Assembly: GCA_052148715.1 (NCBI GenBank)
Contig: JBKQHQ010000130.1
Span: 52,152-116,151 of the forward strand
DNA: 64,000 nt
From: JBKQHQ01 sp052148715
GTDB lineage: Bacteria; Pseudomonadota; Alphaproteobacteria; Rhizobiales; Xanthobacteraceae
Reading direction: 5' to 3'
Below the pieces are notes generated by a model, which was not told where the DNA came from, did not search any database, and was given only the letters and a program-made list of their open reading frames with translations. The translations under genes and the position numbers were made by a program. Positions 45,082 through 53,703 of the stretch are shown piece after piece (within the stretch, counting starts at the first letter, position 1; each line of letters begins with the position of its first letter).

Positions 45082-46425
45082 ATGCAGACGAAATTCACCC
45101 TCGCCCAGCTGGTCGATGCGCAGGTTGCCGAATCCAACCGCATTCTGCGCGCCTGCGTCCATTGCGGGTTCTGCACCGCGACCTGTCCGACCTACGTGCT
45201 CCTCGGCGATGAGCTCGATAGTCCGCGCGGGCGGATCTATCTGATCAAGGAGATGCTCGAGCAGGACCGGCCCGCCACCACCGACGTGGTCAAGCATGTC
45301 GACCGCTGCCTGTCGTGCCTTGCCTGCATGACCACTTGCCCGTCCGGGGTGCACTACATGCACCTCGTCGACCACGGCCGCGCGCATATCGAGAGTACCT
45401 ACCGGCGTCCGCTGCACGATCGGGCGCTACGGGCCGTGCTCGCTTTTGTGCTCCCGCATCCGGCACGCCTCTATCGTGCGCTGCAACTCGGCCGCCGGGC
45501 CAAGCCGCTGGCGCGGGGCTTGAGCGCAATGGGCCTGCGGCGAATCAGCGCCATGCTCGGTCTCGTGCCGGCGGCGGCGCCGAGCAAGCCGACGGTCGGC
45601 GAACGGCGTGTGGTTTCCCCGCGCGGGCAGCGTTTAGGCCGCGTGGCGCTGCTTAACGGATGCGTCAATCCGGTCGTCGCCCCCTCGATCAATGAGGCGG
45701 CAATACGCGTGCTCGTACGGCACGGAATCGAGGTCGTGCTGGCGAAGGACGAAGGGTGCTGCGGCGCCCTCGTGCATCATCTCGGCCGAGTCGAACAGTC
45801 CCATGCGGCGGCGCGTGCCAATATCGACGCATGGTGGCGCGAGATCGAAGGCGGGGGGCTCGACGCGATCCTGATCACGGCGTCCGGTTGCGGCACGATG
45901 ATCAAGGACTACGGCTTCATGCTGCGCACCGATGCGGCCTATGCGGAGAAGGCGGCGCGCATCGCCGCGCTGGCAATGGATGTGTCGGAATACCTTGCGC
46001 GCGTGCCGCTGACGGCGCTCGGTCACAGCGAGCTCATCGTCGCGCACCACTCCGCTTGCTCGCTGCAACACGGACAGAAAGTGACACGCGAGCCAAAAGA
46101 ATTGCTTCTCAAGTTGGGATTTGTTGTTAAAGATGTACCCGAAGGCCATCTGTGTTGCGGTTCGGCCGGGACCTACAACATTTTGCAGCCGGAGCTCGCA
46201 AGACGGTTGCGCGATCGAAAGATCACGAATATCGAGAAGGTGCTGCCCGACGTGATTGCTGCCGGCAACATCGGATGCATCACGCAGATCGCCGGCGGCA
46301 CGGCAATCCCCGTCGTGCATACGATCGAGTTGATCGATTGGGCGACGGGTGGTCCAGCGCCCGAGGCCTTGAAAGGCGAGTGGGCCAAGACCGTGCCGGC
46401 GCAGGCGTCGGAGGCGGTGATGTGA
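45082..46425 (+). CDS. glcF: Glycolate oxidase iron-sulfur subunit GlcF
   Basis: 447 residues, starting three bases after glcE. Two 4Fe-4S motifs are intact: CVHCGFCTATCPT and CLSCLACMTTCPSGV. Two CCG domains follow (KDEGCCGALVHH and GHLCCGSAGTYN), as in heterodisulfide reductase-like electron-transfer subunits. GlcF hands electrons from the flavoproteins to quinone. Together with the malate synthase gene two positions downstream it defines a glycolate-glyoxylate-malate route. Confidence 0.95.
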   Translation: MQTKFTLAQLVDAQVAESNRILRACVHCGFCTATCPTYVLLGDELDSPRGRIYLIKEMLEQDRPATTDVVKHVDRCLSCLACMTTCPSGVHYMHLVDHGRAHIESTYRRPLHDRALRAVLAFVLPHPARLYRALQLGRRAKPLARGLSAMGLRRISAMLGLVPAAAPSKPTVGERRVVSPRGQRLGRVALLNGCVNPVVAPSINEAAIRVLVRHGIEVVLAKDEGCCGALVHHLGRVEQSHAAARANIDAWWREIEGGGLDAILITASGCGTMIKDYGFMLRTDAAYAEKAARIAALAMDVSEYLARVPLTALGHSELIVAHHSACSLQHGQKVTREPKELLLKLGFVVKDVPEGHLCCGSAGTYNILQPELARRLRDRKITNIEKVLPDVIAAGNIGCITQIAGGTAIPVVHTIELIDWATGGPAPEALKGEWAKTVPAQASEAVM

Positions 46426-46506
46426 GGGCAGGGAGCCAGATCGGCCGGAGTGCCGGTCGGCGTGGTGAGTGCCGGAAGCTTGGCGGCATTGGTCAGGAGA
46501 ATGATT

Positions 46507-46923
46507 ATGGCGAAGAAGACGAAATCTAAGTCTAAAGGCAAGAAGAGCGCAAAGAAGAAGGCGGTCGTCCGCAAGTCTGCAAGCAAGCGCGCGAAGAAAG
46601 CCGTTGCGCGTGGCGGCGCGGCAAAGCGCTCGACCGCGAAAGGGAGCAAAGCTTCGTCACGCAAGTCGGCGAAATCCGCCAAATCTGCCAAGTCATCGAA
46701 ATCCGCCAAATCCGCTTCGCGCAAAGGCGTCGCGCCGCCTCCGGCCAAGCGCACGCCGGCACGCAAGCCGGCGCCTATGAGTCCACCGCCAACGCTGGAA
46801 CCTTCTTCACCCCCTCCCGCTTCCTCTTCCGGCTCAAGCCCCGGACTAGGCTCATTGCTTGGGGGTCTCGGCGTGCCTTACGGCGGCCACAGGAGCGATG
46901 ATGGCGAAAAGAACGGCTCGTAA
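46507..46923 (+). CDS. Lysine-rich histone H1-like protein
   Basis: 138 residues from ATG 46507, with AGGAG seven bases upstream. The first 88 or so residues are Lys/Ser/Ala-rich with no acidic residue, including MAKKTKSKSKGKKSAKKK and a run of SAK repeats encoded by tandem 9-base units. The C-terminus turns into a Pro/Ser/Gly-rich tail. Bacterial H1-like proteins of this style bind DNA non-specifically. No ordered domain is predicted. Its 3' end overlaps the next gene, malate synthase, by 23 bases in another frame, so the two are translationally linked. The link to glycolate metabolism is unexplained. Confidence 0.8.
   Translation: MAKKTKSKSKGKKSAKKKAVVRKSASKRAKKAVARGGAAKRSTAKGSKASSRKSAKSAKSAKSSKSAKSASRKGVAPPPAKRTPARKPAPMSPPPTLEPSSPPPASSSGSSPGLGSLLGGLGVPYGGHRSDDGEKNGS
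46663..46716 (+). repeat. Tandem 9-base repeat coding Ser-Ala-Lys units
   Basis: Six consecutive 9-mers of the type AAATCCGCC (variants AAGTCGGCG, AAATCTGCC, AAGTCATCG, AAATCCGCT) lie in frame inside the histone-like gene and encode the K-S-A run. Such repeats can change copy number by slippage. Confidence 0.85.
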
Positions 46924-49051
46924 GACCGGGAAAAAAGGCGGCGCAAAAAAAGGCCCCAAGAGCACGAAAGGCTCCGCTAAGGCCGCGGCGAAGCGGGGCG
47001 TCGCGGGGCCGCGTGGAGGGGCCAAAGGCCGGGCCAAGAAGGCCGCCAAGCGTGCCGTCGCGTCGAAGTCTGCCACGAGCCGGGCCGCGCAGACGGCGCG
47101 GGGAAAGACCGACGGTGGGGGCAAGAGAAGCTCCCGGGCGAACAACGGCAGGGGACTGGGCGGCAGCAAGGGTCTCGGCCAAGCGCGCAAGACGGTGAAG
47201 CACGCTGCGCGAAGCGCAGCCGGTGCAGCCCCGCCGGTAGATCCAGCCAAGCGTGCGAGACGCGCGGTACGTCCGTTCGGCCGCGCCGGGGTGCCGACGT
47301 CCGGGGCGCCCGCCGAAAAGCGAGCGGCGGCGCGTTCGGTCGCGTCTTCGCGGGAACAGTCGCCGACGTTCAAGCCCGCATCCCCGCTACGCGATCGTCG
47401 CGTTCGTTCCGAACGTTCTCATGCCTCCGGTGGGCGCGTACGCGCGCGCGTGGCGCCGCCTGCCGTTTCGGCGGCAGGCATCGACATCAAGGGAACCATG
47501 GGGCCGCGCTATGAGGAGATCCTGACGCCGGCGGCGTTGGCATTCCTCGGCGAACTGCATCGCCGGTTCGACGCCAAGCGCAAGGGCATCTTGGCGCGGC
47601 GGCACGAGCGGCAGATGCGCTTCGATGCCGGCGAGCTGCCGGATTTCCGTGCCGAAACCCGAGACATCCGCGAGCGGGATTGGACGGTCGCACCGATCCC
47701 CGCGGACTTGCTCGACCGCCGCGTCGAGATCACGGGACCGGTCGACCGCAAGATGATCATCAATGCGCTCAACTCCGGCGCGACCCACTACATGGCGGAT
47801 CTCGAGGACGCCAATTCGCCGACCTGGTCAAACAATCTGGAAGGCCAGATCAATCTGAAGGATTTATGGGAGGACCGGATCGGGTTCACCGATCCGGTCA
47901 CCGGCAAATCCTACACGGTCAAGGACGATCCGGCGGTCCTGATCGTGCGGCCGCGCGGCTGGCACCTCGTCGAGGAGCATCTCACGGTAGACGGCGAGCC
48001 GATCGCCGGGGCGCTGTTCGATTTCGGCCTCTACTTCTACCACAACGCCATGACGCTTATCGGCCGCGGCACTGCTCCCTACTTCTACCTGCCGAAGCTT
48101 GAGGCCTATGAGGAGGCAAGGCTGTGGAACGAGGTCTTCCTCTTCGCCCAGGAATGCCTGGGCATTCCGGCCGGCACCATCAAGGCAACGGTGCTCATCG
48201 AAACGCTGCCGGCGGCGTTCGAGATGGACGAGATCCTCTTCGAATTGCGCCAACACATCGTCGGCCTGAACGCCGGCCGGTGGGACTACATCTTCTCCTT
48301 CATCAAGAAGCTCGCCAATAATCCGCACTACGTGCTGCCGGACCGTGGCGAAGTGGTGATGGGCAAGGCGTTTCTCGGCGCCTATGCGGCGCTGTTGGTG
48401 AAGACCTGCCATCGGCGCGGCGCCTTTGCCATGGGCGGCATGGCGGCGCAGATTCCGGTGAAGAACAATCCCGCGGCCAACGAAATCGCCTTCGCCAAGG
48501 TGCGCGCCGACAAGGAACGCGAGGTCCGCGAGGGTCACGACGGGACCTGGGTTGCGCATCCCGACCTGGTTCCGGTCGCCAAGCAAGTGTTCGACCGCTT
48601 GATGCCGCAGCCGAACCAGCTCAATAATCTGCGTGCGAATGTCGAGGTCTCGCGGGCCGATCTGCTGCGTGTCCACGAAGGGACCAAGACCGAGCAGGGT
48701 TTCCGCCTCAACATTCGCGTCGGCGTGCAATACATCGAGGCGTGGTTGCGCGGGCGCGGCGCGGTGCCGATCTACAATCTGATGGAGGATGCGGCGACCG
48801 CGGAGATCTCCCGCGCACAGATTTGGCAATGGCTGAAATACGGCGCCGAGCTGGAAAACGGCATCACGGTCACGCCGCGCTTCTTCGAGCAGGCGCTCAC
48901 CGAAGAGATGGAGCGCGTGAAGGCGGAGATCGGGGCGCAGGCATATGCCGAAGGACGGTTCCCGGAAGCCATCGACCTGTTCCGGAAGCTTTCCCTGGCG
49001 CCCGACTTCGTGGATTTCCTCACCATTCCGGCCTATAAATTGATCGTGTGA
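46901..49051 (+). CDS. Malate synthase A with histone H1-like N-terminal extension
   Basis: 716 residues from ATG 46901, five bases after AGGAG. Residues about 190-716 are malate synthase A: GTMGPRYEEILTPAALAFL, then RGWHLVEEH, IETLPAAFEMDEILFEL, the signature GLNAGRWDYIFSF and MEDAATAEISR. The enzyme condenses glyoxylate with acetyl-CoA to malate. Ordinary family members are about 530 residues. Here an extra 190 precede it, Lys/Arg/Ala/Gly-rich: the first 60 residues hold 15 Lys, 6 Arg and no Asp or Glu. An internal ATG at 47498, after AAGGGA, could give a 517-residue tail-less form. The overlap with the upstream histone-like gene, and glcDEF before it, suggest one operon. Confidence 0.9.
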   Translation: MAKRTARKTGKKGGAKKGPKSTKGSAKAAAKRGVAGPRGGAKGRAKKAAKRAVASKSATSRAAQTARGKTDGGGKRSSRANNGRGLGGSKGLGQARKTVKHAARSAAGAAPPVDPAKRARRAVRPFGRAGVPTSGAPAEKRAAARSVASSREQSPTFKPASPLRDRRVRSERSHASGGRVRARVAPPAVSAAGIDIKGTMGPRYEEILTPAALAFLGELHRRFDAKRKGILARRHERQMRFDAGELPDFRAETRDIRERDWTVAPIPADLLDRRVEITGPVDRKMIINALNSGATHYMADLEDANSPTWSNNLEGQINLKDLWEDRIGFTDPVTGKSYTVKDDPAVLIVRPRGWHLVEEHLTVDGEPIAGALFDFGLYFYHNAMTLIGRGTAPYFYLPKLEAYEEARLWNEVFLFAQECLGIPAGTIKATVLIETLPAAFEMDEILFELRQHIVGLNAGRWDYIFSFIKKLANNPHYVLPDRGEVVMGKAFLGAYAALLVKTCHRRGAFAMGGMAAQIPVKNNPAANEIAFAKVRADKEREVREGHDGTWVAHPDLVPVAKQVFDRLMPQPNQLNNLRANVEVSRADLLRVHEGTKTEQGFRLNIRVGVQYIEAWLRGRGAVPIYNLMEDAATAEISRAQIWQWLKYGAELENGITVTPRFFEQALTEEMERVKAEIGAQAYAEGRFPEAIDLFRKLSLAPDFVDFLTIPAYKLIV

Positions 49052-49277
49052 CACCCACTTGCATTGATTGCCCGCACGCCAGCATTTTCTGGAAAGTTGA
49101 CAGCGGTTTCCCGTCCGAAAATGCCCCAAAGCCAGTAAGGACCCGCTTCCGTTGCGAGCGGAACGCAAGCAGGCCTTCGTTATGGCGTTGTCTGAGTGAC
49201 CGCAGCGGCCGAGGTCGTCGGGCTCGGTCGGCAGGCCGGCGCGAAAATCATCCGTCCACTTAGATCAAGGGGCGCTC

Positions 49278-50735
49278 GTGCGCAAAAAAGGCTTCACAAG
49301 ACGCAGATGGCTGCAGGGGCTCGGAACGGCGATCTTGGCGCCGGCCCTTCTGGTCGGTGCGCGAGCGAGTCGGGGCGCGGCGCTACCGCAACTGCCCAAC
49401 CTCTCAGCCGACGACGCGCTCCTGCTCGGGCCTGCGGACCCGCGGTTCGATCAGTATGAGGTGGCCTACAATCGCCGCACGATGATCGAGCCGCAGCTGC
49501 GCGCGCTGACCAAGACGCCGGCGGCCGTGGCGGCGATGGTCGACTGGGTGCGCACCAACCGCCTTCCGTTTGCCTTGCGCAGTGGCGGCCACTCCTACGA
49601 GGGCCTCTCGCAAAGCCAGGGCGTGGTGATCGACACGAGGCTTATGAACGGCATCAGCCTCGACGCCGGCAATCGCACCGTCACGGTCGGGGCGGGGACG
49701 TCGCTTGGCGATCTCTATAAATTCATCGGGCAGCGCGGCTTTGCGCTTCCGGCCGGAAGCTGCCCGACCGTCGGTATCGCGGGGCACAGTCTGGGCGGCG
49801 GCTATGGTCTCTTGGCGCGCCCGTTCGGCCTGTCCTGCGACAGCCTGTTGTCGGTCGAGCTCGTCGATCCGCAAGCGCGGCTCATTGTGTGCGATCGCAA
49901 GCAGAACGCCGATCTATTCTGGGCTTGCCGGGGCGGCGGCGGGGGCACCTTCGGGGCCGCCACGAGCTTTCGCTTTCGCGTACAACCGTTGCGCCGAGTC
50001 GTCGTGTTCAGCGTGTCGTTCGTGGTCGCACCCGATCGCGCCGCCAAGCTTTTCGAGGCGTGGCAACGCTGGGCTCCGCATGCGCCCGACGCCATCACGT
50101 CCGTCCTCAAGATCAGCAAGCTGTCCGACGAAACAATCGCGGTTCACTGCGCCGGCCAATCGGTCGGTCTCGTGAGCGAGGTGCGCAATGAATTGAAGGC
50201 GCTCCTCGGAGTCGAAGGGCCGGTGCGGCCGCCGGACATCCGTGCCAGATCGTTCCTGCAGGCAGTCGACCATTTTTCCGGAGGCTGGGACTACGAGTCG
50301 AAGTATTCGAAAGGCAAATCGGATTTCATTTTGTCACCGCTCGGCAGTGACGGGATCGCGGCACTCATCGACGCGGTGCAGCGTATCCCCGCCAACGAGA
50401 TGGTTGCGATCTGCGACGCCTATGGCGGAGCGATCGCCCGTCCCGCGCCGAGCGACACCGCCTTTGTGCGCAGGGCGGGCGCTCTCTACTGCATCCAATA
50501 CTATTCGAGCTGGCAGCAGTCTTCGGAAACGGCCCAGCGCGTGCACGATGCGCGGATCGCCTACAATGCGATGCGGCCCTACGTTTCAGGCGCCGCCTAT
50601 GTGAACTATTGCGATCTCGACCTGACCGATTGGGCCGAGGCCTATTGGGGGCCGAACTTGCCGCGGCTCAAGCAGATCAAGTCCGCTTTCGATCCCGGCA
50701 ACGTCTTCCGCCATGCGCAGAGCATCGGCGACTAA
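49278..50735 (+). CDS. Tat-exported FAD-linked oxidase (berberine-bridge-like)
   Basis: 485 residues from GTG 49278, with AAGGGG upstream. The leader TRRRWLQGLGTAILAPALLVGA is twin-arginine. The FAD domain has RSGGHSYEG, where the histidine can form a covalent FAD link, and CPTVGIAGHSLGGG, where the cysteine is the usual second link, so FAD is probably bicovalently bound. The C-terminal BBE-like motif is AYVNYCDLDLTDW followed by WGPNLPRLKQIKSAFDPGNVF. Related bacterial enzymes oxidise sugars, aldehydes or secondary alcohols. The substrate is unknown. Confidence 0.92.
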   Translation: MRKKGFTRRRWLQGLGTAILAPALLVGARASRGAALPQLPNLSADDALLLGPADPRFDQYEVAYNRRTMIEPQLRALTKTPAAVAAMVDWVRTNRLPFALRSGGHSYEGLSQSQGVVIDTRLMNGISLDAGNRTVTVGAGTSLGDLYKFIGQRGFALPAGSCPTVGIAGHSLGGGYGLLARPFGLSCDSLLSVELVDPQARLIVCDRKQNADLFWACRGGGGGTFGAATSFRFRVQPLRRVVVFSVSFVVAPDRAAKLFEAWQRWAPHAPDAITSVLKISKLSDETIAVHCAGQSVGLVSEVRNELKALLGVEGPVRPPDIRARSFLQAVDHFSGGWDYESKYSKGKSDFILSPLGSDGIAALIDAVQRIPANEMVAICDAYGGAIARPAPSDTAFVRRAGALYCIQYYSSWQQSSETAQRVHDARIAYNAMRPYVSGAAYVNYCDLDLTDWAEAYWGPNLPRLKQIKSAFDPGNVFRHAQSIGD

Positions 50736-50751
50736 CGCTAATCCCGGCGGA

Positions 50752-51345
50752 TCACTTCTTGCGGCCAATCAGGATGCCGACGAGCATTGCGAGGGTGAGG
50801 GCGCCGACTAGCTGCTCGCGCGAGCCGCTGCGCACAAATTCGGTCGCGGTGTTGATGGCCTCGTCGCTGGCGGCTGCCGCCTGCGTCGTGATGCGATGGG
50901 CAAGCACGTCGAGCAAGTCCGCATCGGCCGGCGGAGGCGGAACCGACCCTGACAAGTCCCGGGGAGAGGAAGCCGGCGGTTCCGAGGGCGGCGGTTCGGC
51001 TGCCCGCGGCCGCGGCTTGGGCGAAGCGCTCGATCGCCCGTGCGTCGCGGCGAGCCTGAACATCAGCCCAGCGAGCACCGCGGTGATGACCCCAACGACT
51101 GCCAAGCCAACCAATGGGCCGTGCTCGCGGTCCACCCAAATGAATATCGCCGTGAGGACGATCGCGACGGTCGCCAGCGCCGCAATCAGCCCGCCGAGCG
51201 CAAAGCCGAGCGTCAGGCCGGTTTCCTGAACTTGCCGCTCGATCCGCGACGATGCCTGCTCGGTGACCTCCTCCACATGCATTTTCAGCCGGGAGATTTG
51301 CTGTTGGAGATCGATCCCCAACAGCCGCAGCAACGTCTGCACCAT
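50752..51345 (-). CDS. Phage-holin-family-like membrane protein
   Basis: 197 residues. Amphipathic helix QQQISRLKMHVEEVTEQASSRIERQV is followed by two membrane segments (LGFALGGLIAALATVAIVLTAIFIWV and LVGLAVVGVITAVLAGLMFRL). A Pro/Ser-rich linker leads to a C-terminal membrane segment ending IGRKK. The first half resembles the putative Actinobacterial holin-X / DUF1469 family. Despite the name it is a chromosomal membrane stress gene, not evidence of phage. Its start overlaps the stop of the DUF883-like gene by one base (TGATG). Confidence 0.75.
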   Translation of the reverse strand: MVQTLLRLLGIDLQQQISRLKMHVEEVTEQASSRIERQVQETGLTLGFALGGLIAALATVAIVLTAIFIWVDREHGPLVGLAVVGVITAVLAGLMFRLAATHGRSSASPKPRPRAAEPPPSEPPASSPRDLSGSVPPPPADADLLDVLAHRITTQAAAASDEAINTATEFVRSGSREQLVGALTLAMLVGILIGRKK

Positions 51346-51836
51346 CAGTTGCGGCCCCGCGTCATCATGCCGATGACGATCCCCGCAAGGAGGGCGGCGG
51401 CCAGCGCCCCGAGCGGATTCTTGCGCGCCGTGGCCTCGAGCTCCGAGGCCAGTGTCTTGGCTTGATCCTTGGCCGAGCCGGCGATCTCGGCCCCCGCATC
51501 GGCAATGGAGCTCGCCGCGGAGCCGACCTCTTTCACGACCGAGTGGCTGACGCTGCTCATCGTGCGGGCCGCTTCGCCGCCGATTTCCGAAACAAACGCC
51601 GATAGGGTCTCCTGCATCTTCGTCATGTCGGCCCGCAGCCTCGCGAGATCCTCCGCCAGGCTGTCGCCGGCCGCGTGCGCCGAACCGGCGATGTTGGACC
51701 GGCCCCGATCAATGGCATCGCCAACGTCATTCCTCAGCGACTCGGCAGAATTCTGCAGCGTCTGGCCGAGCGGCTGCGCCGACGACCGCGGCGATGAAGA
51801 CCCGTAGGCCTGGTTGCTGGATGTGTCTGCGCTCAT
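51345..51836 (-). CDS. DUF883 / ElaB-YqjD-like membrane-anchored protein
   Basis: 163 residues. A Ser-rich N-terminus leads to a helical coiled-coil region (LAEDLARLRADMTKMQETLSAFV, and AGSAKDQAKTLASELEATARKNPLG). One C-terminal membrane segment follows (ALAAALLAGIVIGMMTRGR). This is the architecture of ElaB/YqjD, which anchor ribosomes to the membrane in stationary phase in E. coli. AGGA precedes the ATG. It forms a two-gene operon with the holin-like gene. Confidence 0.85.
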   Translation of the reverse strand: MSADTSSNQAYGSSSPRSSAQPLGQTLQNSAESLRNDVGDAIDRGRSNIAGSAHAAGDSLAEDLARLRADMTKMQETLSAFVSEIGGEAARTMSSVSHSVVKEVGSAASSIADAGAEIAGSAKDQAKTLASELEATARKNPLGALAAALLAGIVIGMMTRGRN

Positions 51837-52279
51837 GATGATGTCCTGCTGAGAAGGTCAATTGGCACAATGCCCTCTTTCGCCTGCTTGTGTCTTTGCG
51901 CTGCGTCAAGGGCGTCGAAGACGAGGCTATGTTCGTCAACTCGCGAACCCGCATTTGGTGCCGGCAAGCGGCCGAGTCCCTCCGCGGCGCAGGCTCGGGC
52001 GGCGTAGGCCGGGCCAATGAACTCAGCCGATTATGGCATGGCAGGGGGCTCGATGCTCGCAGTTGACCTGCCCGTTTGCGAGACGCTCTTGCGAAAATAC
52101 ATTAAATTACAGCGGCTTGGCGGCCGGCCCGGACCCCAATATGCAATCTTAGCTTTTGTGGTTTGTAATAATGTTTGTAGCTCGCGGCGACGGCCCGCAC
52201 GGATACTCCAATAGGCTCCGATCCCGCCATTGTCGACACAGCGAAGGCCGCCCTGGGGGAGGGGAGCCAACCCCGACAG
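51837..52279. other. Intergenic region, no supported gene
   Basis: 443 bases between the DUF883-like gene and the HdeD gene, both on the minus strand. Bases about 52085-52175 are A/T-richer than their surroundings and may hold the DUF883 promoter. Short frames here lack family features and codon bias. No hairpin terminator for HdeD stood out. Confidence 0.5.
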
Positions 52280-52813
52280 TCAGGCTCGGACGCGGAAGGC
52301 CCAAACGACGAGTCCGACACCCTGCGCGAGGAGGAGCACGCCGAACACGAGCGGCACCGCCAGCGCCGCCGCAATCGGCGAGCCGAGAAGCAGCAGCCCA
52401 ATCAGAATATTGACTGCGCCCAGGATAAACGACCCGGTTCCGCCGCCTTTGGATCCGGCGATGATATCGATCAGGCCCATGACCAGCCCCTCCACGCCGA
52501 GCACGATCACAAGCACGGTCGGCACGGTCAGCGCGGCAAGCAACGGATGGCGCAAGACGAGGAGCCCGGCGAGAAGCCCGATGATTCCCGTGAGGAGCGA
52601 CCAAACCCAAGGAACCGATCGATCCTGGAACATCCGCACCAGCGCCAGCACCCCAATGATGAGCCAGTAGATGCCCAGGAAGGGAATCAGCGCCAAGAGC
52701 GTCGCACCGGGGGCAGTGATAAACATGAGGCCCAGAATGATTGCCGCGATCCCCTGGAGCAAGCTGAGCCACCAGGTACCGGGTCGTTGCGTCGACACCG
52801 CCATCGTAGTCAT
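52280..52813 (-). CDS. HdeD-family (DUF308) membrane protein
   Basis: 177 residues from ATG 52813, with AAGGAG nine bases upstream. Six hydrophobic segments cover nearly the whole length (WWLSLLQGIAAIILGLMFI, ALIPFLGIYWLIIGVLALV, VWSLLTGIIGLLAGLLVL, VPTVLVIVLGVEGLVMGLIDII, FILGAVNILIGLLLLG and AALAVPLVFGVLLLAQGVGLVV). This is the HdeD/DUF308 pattern; HdeD protects E. coli at high density in acid. The role here is inferred from the family. It lies downstream of fabI on the same strand. Confidence 0.9.
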   Translation of the reverse strand: MTTMAVSTQRPGTWWLSLLQGIAAIILGLMFITAPGATLLALIPFLGIYWLIIGVLALVRMFQDRSVPWVWSLLTGIIGLLAGLLVLRHPLLAALTVPTVLVIVLGVEGLVMGLIDIIAGSKGGGTGSFILGAVNILIGLLLLGSPIAAALAVPLVFGVLLLAQGVGLVVWAFRVRA

Positions 52814-52911
52814 GACATCCGTCTCCTTGGTACGTCTTGGGTAACGCGCACCCGTCAGGCTAAGCGCATCACGGATCAACAAACCTGCCCGCGTCGCTGC
52901 CTCCGTCCGTC

Positions 52912-53703
52912 CTAGTCGATGATGTGGTAGCCACCATCGACGTAAAGCGTTTCCCCGGTGATGAGCCGCGCGCCGTCGAGCGCGAGGAAGGCGGTCGCAA
53001 TGCCGACATCGTCAATGCTCACGAGGCTGCGCGCCGGGGCCTTTTCTTGGGCTTTCGCCAGCAGTTCGTCGAATTCCGGGATTCCAGAGGCCGCGCGGGT
53101 CGCGAGTGGCCCCGGAGAGATGGCGTGAACGCGGATGCCCTTCGGGCCGACCTCTGCCGCGATATAGCGCACCGCGCTCTCAAGGGCTGCTTTCGCCACG
53201 CCCATGACGTTGTAGTTCTCCACTACCATGCAGCTGCCGTAATAAGTCATCGTGAAGAGCGTCCCGCCCTTCGTCATCAACGGCTCGGCGAGATGCGCCA
53301 TCCGGATGAACGACCAGCACGAGACCTCCATGGTGGTGAGGAAGCCGTCCCGTTGCACGTCGATGACTCGGCCCTGCAGGGCTTCCCTGGGTGAGAACGC
53401 AATCGAGTGAAGGAGGAAATCAAGCCGTCCCCAATCCTTCTCGATTCTTGCAAAAACCCCCTCCATCTCCCCGGGCGCGCGCACGTCCAATGGCATGAGG
53501 AGCGGCGCTTCAAGCTCCCGGGCAAGCGGCTCGACATATTTCTTCGCTTTCTCATTCAAATAGGTGACGGCAAGCTCGGCCCCCAGGGCTCGGAATGCCT
53601 TGGCGCAGCCCCAGGCGATCGATTGCTCGTTGGCGATACCGACGATGAGACCCCTACGGCCTTTGAGCAGCACTTTGGTATCCGGCAATGCAGGAATCGT
53701 CAT
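52912..53703 (-). CDS. fabI: Enoyl-[acyl-carrier-protein] reductase (NADH) FabI
   Basis: 263 residues of the SDR-type enoyl reductase. The dinucleotide motif is LIVGIANEQSIAWGCAKAF, the active site is YNVMGVAK (YxxxxxxK), and the GGYHIID end is typical. It catalyses the last reduction of fatty-acid elongation. The start overlaps the ackA stop (ATGA). A fabI copy beside ackA, apart from the housekeeping fab genes, is known in Sinorhizobium as part of a pta-ackA-fabI operon. Triclosan sensitivity cannot be judged. Confidence 0.93.
   Translation of the reverse strand: MTIPALPDTKVLLKGRRGLIVGIANEQSIAWGCAKAFRALGAELAVTYLNEKAKKYVEPLARELEAPLLMPLDVRAPGEMEGVFARIEKDWGRLDFLLHSIAFSPREALQGRVIDVQRDGFLTTMEVSCWSFIRMAHLAEPLMTKGGTLFTMTYYGSCMVVENYNVMGVAKAALESAVRYIAAEVGPKGIRVHAISPGPLATRAASGIPEFDELLAKAQEKAPARSLVSIDDVGIATAFLALDGARLITGETLYVDGGYHIID

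Noticed and set aside
46901..47498. Malate synthase tail as a sequencing or frameshift artefact
   Set aside because: The frame is open from a good ribosome binding site to the enzyme without a stop, and a neighbouring gene has similar composition; kept as a real extension with the caveat of an internal start.
47864..49168. Minus-strand frame of 434 codons
   Set aside because: Antisense to malate synthase; no domain.
50752..51345. Prophage holin
   Set aside because: The membrane domain resembles holin families, but no phage genes are nearby and the partner is a DUF883 stress-type protein.
52017..52214. Plus-strand frame of 65 codons
   Set aside because: No ribosome binding site or recognisable feature, in an A/T-rich intergenic region.
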